Shown here: positions 58,214 to 64,000 of the stretch, in pieces | Position numbering within the stretch: the first letter of the stretch is position 1 | Layout: the number at the start of each line of letters is the position of its first letter | The notes under the pieces: generated by a model | Databases searched by the model: none | What the model saw: only the letters and a program-made list of their open reading frames with translations | What the model was told of the DNA's origin: nothing | From: Halobacillus litoralis | Lineage (GTDB): Bacteria; Bacillota; Bacilli; Bacillales; Halobacillaceae | Length of the DNA: 64,000 nt | NCBI RefSeq assembly: GCF_004101865.1 | Contig: NZ_CP026118.1 | Span: 3,303,001 to 3,367,000 of the forward strand | Direction: 5' to 3' | Made by a program: the position numbers and the translations under genes

Positions 58214-59230
58214 ATGACAACATCACTAAATGGAACGGCAGCACAAGAGGATACGAACATCATCCCATTTTTACCTTCAGGAACTTTTTACTTTACACAT
58301 GGGATTCAGGCTTTTCAAAAGCGTCGTTTCAGTGCTGCTGTCAAGTGGTTGAAGAAAGCGATCGAAGCCTCTCCCGATGAGCCATTATACCAATGCCAAC
58401 TTTCTGTAGTGTACACGGAAGTTGGTTCTTATCATGCCGCAAATCAGGTACTTACCGAGGTATTAGCGAACTTTGGTAAGGAATATGTAGATTGCTATTA
58501 TTTGATGGCGAACAATTATGCTCACCTGGGCTTGCTTAATGATGCAAAAAAATATGTAGAAACATATTTGGAGCAACCTGGTGATGGTGAGTTTGAAGAA
58601 GCTGCAAAACAGTTGATGGAAATGCTTGATTCTCTTGAGGAAGACGATGATGAAGATGAGTGGGCCTTTGATGATGAAGACGAACTCCTTATCTATCAAG
58701 AGACAGCATTTTACCATTTGGAACAAGAAGAATGGGATGAAGCGCTCGATGTTCTTCGTGAAATGATGGAGCTTTTTCCGGATTTTAAAATGGCCAAACA
58801 TAAATATGCTTCTGCTTTATTCATGAACGGTGACAAAGAAGAAGCTATTCAATTAGAGATGGATCAACTGGAAGAAGAGCCCTGGAACATCCACAGTCAT
58901 GTGAATTTAGCCACTTTTTTATTGGAAAAGAGGATGTCGGATCAAGCCCTTGTTCACATTGAACGACTCCGTAATGTATTTCCAATGCATGATCAGCAGA
59001 AACTAGCGGTAGCAGAGACTTTGGCAAGAGGTGGCTTTTATAAGGAAGCAGTGGATCGATTCCGCTCGCTTCGGAATAAACAGGTCACTTGCCGCCGAGT
59101 CTACTACAAATGGTACAGTATCGCTGTTTATCATACTGGAAACCCTTCGAAAGCTTTACAACTTTGGGAAAAAGGATGCAGGCAGTATCCGAAGATGGGC
59201 CAAGAAGGTGGACCTTGGAAAGAGGAATAA
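58214..59230 (+). CDS. yvcD: TPR-repeat protein YvcD
   Basis: 338 residues with several tetratricopeptide repeats (FSAAVKWLKKAIEASPDEPL, YHAANQVLTEVLANFGKEY, WDEALDVLREMMELFPDF) and a very acidic linker (SLEEDDDEDEWAFDDEDELL) near residues 147-166. It acts as a protein-interaction scaffold of unknown target. Position between hisI and trxB matches B. subtilis yvcD. It has an individual promoter-like TATACT (58166 region). Confidence 0.85.
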   Translation: MTTSLNGTAAQEDTNIIPFLPSGTFYFTHGIQAFQKRRFSAAVKWLKKAIEASPDEPLYQCQLSVVYTEVGSYHAANQVLTEVLANFGKEYVDCYYLMANNYAHLGLLNDAKKYVETYLEQPGDGEFEEAAKQLMEMLDSLEEDDDEDEWAFDDEDELLIYQETAFYHLEQEEWDEALDVLREMMELFPDFKMAKHKYASALFMNGDKEEAIQLEMDQLEEEPWNIHSHVNLATFLLEKRMSDQALVHIERLRNVFPMHDQQKLAVAETLARGGFYKEAVDRFRSLRNKQVTCRRVYYKWYSIAVYHTGNPSKALQLWEKGCRQYPKMGQEGGPWKEE

Positions 59231-59270
59231 GAGCTGGAAAGCGCCATTTATCAAGCTATTCCTCACATTC

Positions 59271-59371
59271 AGTGAGGTCATAAGACAATCGTTTCCGTGA
59301 AGGAACAACACTTCACTACAACGCTTGTTTTATGCTTGTCGAGGCTGAACGAGGCACTTCCACTTTTCTTT
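59271..59371. repeat. Dispersed intergenic repeat, family B copy 2
   Basis: Nearly identical to 59538-59625. The ordered blocks AGGTCATAAGACAATCGTTT, CACTTCACTACAACGCTTG, TTTATGCTTGTCGAGGCTGA and CACTTCCACTTTTCTTT pair to make a long hairpin. Confidence 0.85.
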
Positions 59372-59376
59372 TTTTT

Positions 59377-59495
59377 GGTGTCCAGTTCCGAGGGCCAGCC
59401 CTTCGCGACATAAGCAAACCATTTTCGTGGAGAAAAAACTCCACTACAATGGTTTGCTTATGCGTGTCAGGGCTCCCAGCCCCTCTCCACATTTC
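59377..59495. repeat. Divergent family B-like unit
   Basis: Same architecture with other sequence: GACATAAGCAAACCATTTT and CAATGGTTTGCTTATGCGTG pair perfectly over CATAAGCAAACCATT, flanked by GGGCCAGCCC and GGGCTCCCAGCCC. It starts GTCCAGTTCC, as family members do in other Bacillaceae. Confidence 0.7.
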
Positions 59496-59509
59496 GCTTA
59501 ATGTCTAGT

Positions 59510-59625
59510 TACAGTGCCTAGCCTCTCGAGGTCATAAGACAATCGTTTCCGTGAAGGAAGTGCACTTCACTGCAACGCTCGTCTTATGCTTGTCGAGGCT
59601 GAACAAGGCACTTCCACTTTTCTTT
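59510..59625. repeat. Dispersed intergenic repeat, family B copy 3
   Basis: Includes AGTGCCTAGCCTCTCGAGG at the left and TCGAGGCTGAACAAGGCACT at the right, which pair. Inside, CATAAGACAATCGTT pairs with AACGCTCGTCTTATG. About 85 bp are almost identical to copy 2. Confidence 0.85.
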
Positions 59626-59716
59626 CAAGCACATTAATGGACGGTTTTCGTATGATTTACTATGATATGTACAGGAAAAAGCAACTGAGATTATTGGAAT
59701 ATCAAGGAGTTGATAA

Positions 59717-60670
<954 letters not shown>

Positions 60671-60771
60671 AAGATACAGCTTCTTAATCCAGGTGTAATG
60701 CCTGTGAAATATTCACCTGTTAAGATGGAATTATAATTGACCCCCTTTTAATAGATATAAATCTCTATGAG

Positions 60772-60802
60772 GCACAGGTGCTTGTCACCTGTGCTTTTTT
60801 TT
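60772..60802 (+). terminator. trxB terminator
   Basis: GCACAGGTG (60772-60780) and CACCTGTGC (60786-60794), then eight T. Confidence 0.9.
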
Positions 60803-60858
60803 GGTCGGAATATGAAAAACAGTCGTGGTATCTTGTTGTTCTACATACCATCTCCAGC

Positions 60859-60950
60859 TAAAAGTCCCTCCCCCCACATGATGGCGGCATCGTTCGGCTT
60901 CACAAGGAGGCGACAAGGGGCTTGCTTTTTTGTTCGTGGGGGACTTTTAA
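60859..60950. repeat. GC-rich palindromic intergenic element
   Basis: AAAAGTCCC..CCCCAC on the left pairs with GTGGGGGACTTTT on the right, around a core including CATCGTTCGGCTTCACAAGG. The shape is that of the other intergenic repeats but the sequence is distinct. CTGATCAGG motifs follow at about 60957-60982. Confidence 0.5.
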
Positions 60951-61081
60951 TCGTTTTGATCAGGGCGACAAAGTCTGATCAGGAAATTCCCACACTGACA
61001 TCCCTATTACTTTAAGATAGACTTATTCCAATGGTAATTATGCTTTTATGATGGCCTCTATATATAGAAGTCATCATATCA

Positions 61082-61111
61082 TTGTGGCGTTCTGTGTATT
61101 CATTGTATAAT
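61082..61111 (+). promoter_or_regulatory. Promoter of yvcI-rapZ-yvcK-whiA
   Basis: TTGTGG (61082-61087), 18-base spacer, TATAAT (61106-61111), followed by the tightly packed operon. Confidence 0.65.
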
Positions 61112-61154
61112 GAGGGGAGATGCCCTCTAGAAAGAAATTGAGGTGACAGAATAG

Positions 61155-61622
61155 ATGCAACGTGTAGCAAATTGTATATTACGAGTGAATGAACACGTAT
61201 TAATGTTGAAAAAACCACGACGAGGCTGGTACGTAGCTCCTGGTGGGAAAATGGAACCAGGAGAAAACATAAAAGACTCAGTCAGCCGCGAATTCAAAGA
61301 GGAAACTGGTCTTTCCATCCAGAATCCTGAATTGAAGGGTTCCTTCACATTCATCATGCGTGAGGAAGAGCAGACAGCGCAAGAATGGATGATGTTCACG
61401 TTTTACAGTACAGCCTATTCTGGGGAATTGCTGGAAGTGAGTGACGAAGGGGAATTAGAGTGGGTCCCTGTAGATGAAGTTCTCAAAAAACCGATGGCGG
61501 AGGGTGATCGGGAAATTTTCAAGCACATCCTGAGTAGTGACGAGCAAGTATATGGGACATTTGTATATACGACGGACTTCCGATTGATCGATCAAGATTT
61601 GGACCCGTCACGACCTGAGTAG
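61155..61622 (+). CDS. yvcI: Nudix hydrolase YvcI
   Basis: 155 residues. The Nudix box at residues 30-52 ([18 protein letters not shown] then KEETG) matches GX5EX7REUXEEXGU. Substrate unknown; the mutT-like family cleaves nucleoside diphosphate derivatives. First in the conserved yvcI-yvcJ-yvcK-whiA block of Firmicutes. Start ATG 61155, with TTGAGGTGAC upstream. Confidence 0.92.
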   Translation: MQRVANCILRVNEHVLMLKKPRRGWYVAPGGKMEPGENIKDSVSREFKEETGLSIQNPELKGSFTFIMREEEQTAQEWMMFTFYSTAYSGELLEVSDEGELEWVPVDEVLKKPMAEGDREIFKHILSSDEQVYGTFVYTTDFRLIDQDLDPSRPE

Positions 61623-61638
61623 TGAGGAGCGATTGAAG

Positions 61639-62523
61639 ATGCAAGTTGATGCCAACGAAACTCAATTAGTAATTATTACTGGGATGTCAGGAGCAGGGAA
61701 AACCGTGGCTGTTCAGAGTTTTGAAGATCTCGGTTTTTTTTGTGTCGATAACCTGCCACCTGCTTTGCTTCCGAAATTCCTGGAGCTGATGAAAGATTCC
61801 ACCAATAATATTCAAAATGTCGCATTAGTGATGGATTTACGAGGGAGAGAGTTTTTTGATGCCTTGTTCGACTCTTTGGATCGACTAGGAAAAGAAGATT
61901 GGATACAAGAACATATTCTCTTTTTGGATGCAGAAGATCAATCATTGGTTTCGCGCTACAAAGAAACAAGACGGTCTCACCCATTAGCTAAAGAAGGGCT
62001 TCCTCTTGATGGGATCCGCAGGGAGCGCAAAATGCTTGATGAACTAAAGGGACGCTCGCAAACGATTATTGACACGACTACACTAAAACCTAAAGAACTC
62101 CGTGAGCGTATCATCGAAAATTACCGTCAAAAAGAACAACAAGTATTTTCTGTACAAATGGTTTCTTTCGGTTTCAAGTATGGAGTGCCGATCGATGCGG
62201 ATCTCATGTTCGATGTACGTTTCCTGCCTAATCCTCATTATGTGGAACATATGCGCCCGTTGACAGGATTGAATACGGAAGTTTCTTCGTACGTATTCAA
62301 ATGGTCAGATACCCAAAAGTTTCTTGAAAAGCTGAAGGATCTCCTTCAATTTATGCTTCCTCAATATAAGCGAGAAGGAAAGAGCCAACTCGTCGTAGCA
62401 ATCGGTTGTACGGGCGGGCAGCACCGATCTGTCGCTTTAGCAGAACACTTATCAGAATATTTTTCAACAGACTATGTCACACACGTGACTCATAGAGATA
62501 TAGACAAAAGAAAGGGTTTGTAA
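61639..62523 (+). CDS. rapZ: RapZ/YvcJ nucleotide-binding protein
   Basis: 294 residues from ATG 61639 (GAGGAG nine bases upstream); TTG 61633 is too close. Walker [29 protein letters not shown] and the C-terminal [20 protein letters not shown] are conserved. In E. coli RapZ binds a small RNA controlling GlmS; B. subtilis YvcJ hydrolyses nucleotides and affects competence. It is co-transcribed with yvcI and yvcK. Confidence 0.95.
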   Translation: MQVDANETQLVIITGMSGAGKTVAVQSFEDLGFFCVDNLPPALLPKFLELMKDSTNNIQNVALVMDLRGREFFDALFDSLDRLGKEDWIQEHILFLDAEDQSLVSRYKETRRSHPLAKEGLPLDGIRRERKMLDELKGRSQTIIDTTTLKPKELRERIIENYRQKEQQVFSVQMVSFGFKYGVPIDADLMFDVRFLPNPHYVEHMRPLTGLNTEVSSYVFKWSDTQKFLEKLKDLLQFMLPQYKREGKSQLVVAIGCTGGQHRSVALAEHLSEYFSTDYVTHVTHRDIDKRKGL

Positions 62524-62526
62524 CGG

Positions 62527-63480
62527 ATGGATAATGGGACCAAGCCAAATGTCGTTGTCGTAGGTGGCGGTACCGGTATGCCTGTACTTCTGCGTGGCCT
62601 CAAGAATTTACCGATCGATCTATCAGCAATTGTTACGGTAGCTGACGATGGTGGAAGCTCAGGCCGTTTGCGGAATGAAATGGAGATTCCTGCTCCAGGT
62701 GACATACGGAATGTCGTGGCCGCATTGTCAGATGCAGAACCGATGTTGTTGGAATTGTTTCAACATCGTTTTGCCAATGGTAATGGTTTGTCCGGACATT
62801 CGATGGGAAACTTATTGCTTGCTGCTATGGCCTCGATGACGGGGGATTTTTATAAGGGAATCAAAGAAATTTCCCGCGTTTTGAATGTGCGTGGTCATAT
62901 CTATCCGATTGCTAACCATTCCATGAGTCTCCATGCAGAAATGGAAGATGGGACGATCGTGACAGGGGAATCCAGTATTCCTAAGCAGAATAAAAAAATC
63001 AAAAAAGTATTTGTAAGTCCGACACCCATCCAGCCCTTGCCGGAAGCGGTTGAAGCCATTAAAGCGGCTGACTTGATCGTGATTTCCCCCGGGAGTCTAT
63101 ATACAAGTATTCTCCCGAACATCATCATACCTGAAATCGGTCAAGCCCTTATGGAAACAAAAGCGAAAGTCACTTATATATGTAATGTTATGACACAGGA
63201 AGGGGAAACCTCAGGATATACGGCAGCAGACCATATTCAAGCTCTGTATGACCATATCGGCGAAGGTGTCCTCCAATCAGTGATCGTGCATAACCAACCG
63301 ATTGACCAGGGAGTTAGAAAGGCATACGCAGAAGAAAACGCAGAGCCTGTCATTTATGATATTGACCGGATCAGGTCGATGGGATTAAAAGTAATAGAAG
63401 AAGATATCATAGACCGAAGTAAGTCTATGTTACGTCATGACACCGATAAACTCGCCCGCCTATTGTATTCTATGTTGTGA
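62527..63480 (+). CDS. mgfK: Gluconeogenesis/morphology factor YvcK (MgfK)
   Basis: 317 residues, CofD-like family. [35 protein letters not shown] and [14 protein letters not shown] are family signatures. YvcK binds UDP-GlcNAc and is needed for cell shape on gluconeogenic carbon sources. It starts three bases after the rapZ stop, with no strong site, suggesting coupling. Confidence 0.95.
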   Translation: MDNGTKPNVVVVGGGTGMPVLLRGLKNLPIDLSAIVTVADDGGSSGRLRNEMEIPAPGDIRNVVAALSDAEPMLLELFQHRFANGNGLSGHSMGNLLLAAMASMTGDFYKGIKEISRVLNVRGHIYPIANHSMSLHAEMEDGTIVTGESSIPKQNKKIKKVFVSPTPIQPLPEAVEAIKAADLIVISPGSLYTSILPNIIIPEIGQALMETKAKVTYICNVMTQEGETSGYTAADHIQALYDHIGEGVLQSVIVHNQPIDQGVRKAYAEENAEPVIYDIDRIRSMGLKVIEEDIIDRSKSMLRHDTDKLARLLYSML

Positions 63481-63514
63481 GTGGGTATTCGGTGGTAAAA
63501 GGGGGTGGACATCC

Positions 63515-64000
63515 ATGTCATTTGCATCTGAAATCAAAAAAGAATTGACCAATGTCGAAGCAGATACTTGCTGTATGGAATCTGAACTAGCTGCACTCGT
63601 TAGGATGAACGGAACCTTTTCCTTATCAAATCGTGAGTACATTCTAGATGTCCAGACAGAAAATGCTGCGATTGCCAGAAGGATTTATACGTTAACAAAA
63701 AAATTGTATCCATATCCAGTAGAATTGCTGGTCAGGAAAAAAATGCGTTTAAAGAAAAACAATGTCTATATCGTAAGGATGACCGAAAAGGCGAAAGTGG
63801 TGTTGGAAGATCTGGGGATTCTTAAGGGACCACTTTCGATAAACCCCGATATTCCAGGTAAATACCTCAATGATACATGTTGTAAACGTGCTTATCTAAG
63901 AGGAGCGTTTTTAGCAGGTGGATCGGTCAACAATCCAGAAACTTCGTCTTATCATCTGGAGATTTATTCTTCTGATGAGGAACACAACGAGGCGTTGTGC
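63515..64000 (+). CDS. whiA: Sporulation regulator WhiA homologue, 3' end outside window
   Basis: 162 codons are visible from ATG 63515 (GGGGGTGGA upstream); the gene runs off the window. The protein starts [20 protein letters not shown] and includes [20 protein letters not shown], the LAGLIDADG-like core of WhiA. WhiA is a DNA-binding protein that influences chromosome segregation and division in B. subtilis. It is last in the visible yvcI-rapZ-yvcK-whiA block; crh would be expected next. Confidence 0.95.
   Translation, partial: MSFASEIKKELTNVEADTCCMESELAALVRMNGTFSLSNREYILDVQTENAAIARRIYTLTKKLYPYPVELLVRKKMRLKKNNVYIVRMTEKAKVVLEDLGILKGPLSINPDIPGKYLNDTCCKRAYLRGAFLAGGSVNNPETSSYHLEIYSSDEEHNEALC

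Larger units (their letters stand above)
60671..61154. other. Intergenic region between trxB and yvcI
   Basis: 484 bp. It holds the trxB terminator (60772-60802), a GC-rich palindromic element (60859-60950) and the yvcI promoter. The 82-codon open frame near 60767 runs through the terminator and the palindrome and is not a gene. Confidence 0.6.

Noticed and set aside
60767..61015. 82-codon open frame after trxB
   Set aside because: Runs through the trxB terminator and a GC-rich palindrome.

Overview
The window is chromosomal DNA of a low-to-moderate GC Gram-positive endospore-former of the Bacillaceae. Gene content and order follow the Bacillus subtilis chromosome arm running from the late flagellar genes through secA-prfB, ftsE-ctpB-minJ, uvrBA, hprK-lgt, the his operon and trxB-yvcIJKL-whiA. 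Very acidic surface proteins (flagellin, FliD, the CccB linker), a YusV-type iron ABC ATPase and bacillithiol genes point to a moderately halophilic lineage such as Halobacillus or a close relative. The genus is an inference, not proven.

Layout: (1) 1-1026, a decayed IS3/IS150-family element, then a palindromic repeat. (2) 1579-7445, late flagellar block: yviE, fliW, csrA, hag, flaG, fliD, fliS, fliT and one unidentified gene. (3) 7488-7857, a non-coding degenerate 21-bp-phased repeat array, followed by the sigma-H/sigma-B promoter of hpf. (4) 8001-18352, hpf, a small CxxC gene, secA, prfB (programmed +1 frameshift), a YvjA-type gene, cccB, ftsE, ctpB and minJ; ftsX is missing behind ftsE. 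(5) 18979-24472, Fur-boxed yusV, a PAS/GGDEF protein, a HAD hydrolase and ctaA. (6) 24527-29875, an SNF2 helicase and prfC, with three related long palindromes around them. (7) 29974-37457, uvrB-uvrA, yojF-bshB2, yvlB-yvlD. (8) 37695-46473, hprK-lgt-yvoD-ppaX-yvoF-glpP, then glpF-glpK and glpD. (9) 46642-51214, a membrane protein and a MerR/acyl-CoA ligase/AidB-like dehydrogenase operon. (10) 51697-58125, hisZGDBHAFI. (11) 58214-64000, TPR protein, trxB, Nudix, rapZ, yvcK and the 5' part of whiA.

Several regulatory circuits can be read from the DNA. FliW and CsrA lie directly upstream of hag, whose leader carries a textbook CsrA hairpin and whose sigma-D promoter sits inside the csrA terminator. 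HprK, its pyrophosphate-consuming partner PpaX and the glycerol antiterminator GlpP share one operon. It lies just upstream of glpFK and glpD, whose leaders contain terminator hairpins, and GlpK keeps the histidine phosphorylated by HPr. The MerR gene carries its own 19-bp-spaced promoter/operator. Dispersed non-coding repeat elements of several families fill most of the large intergenic gaps.
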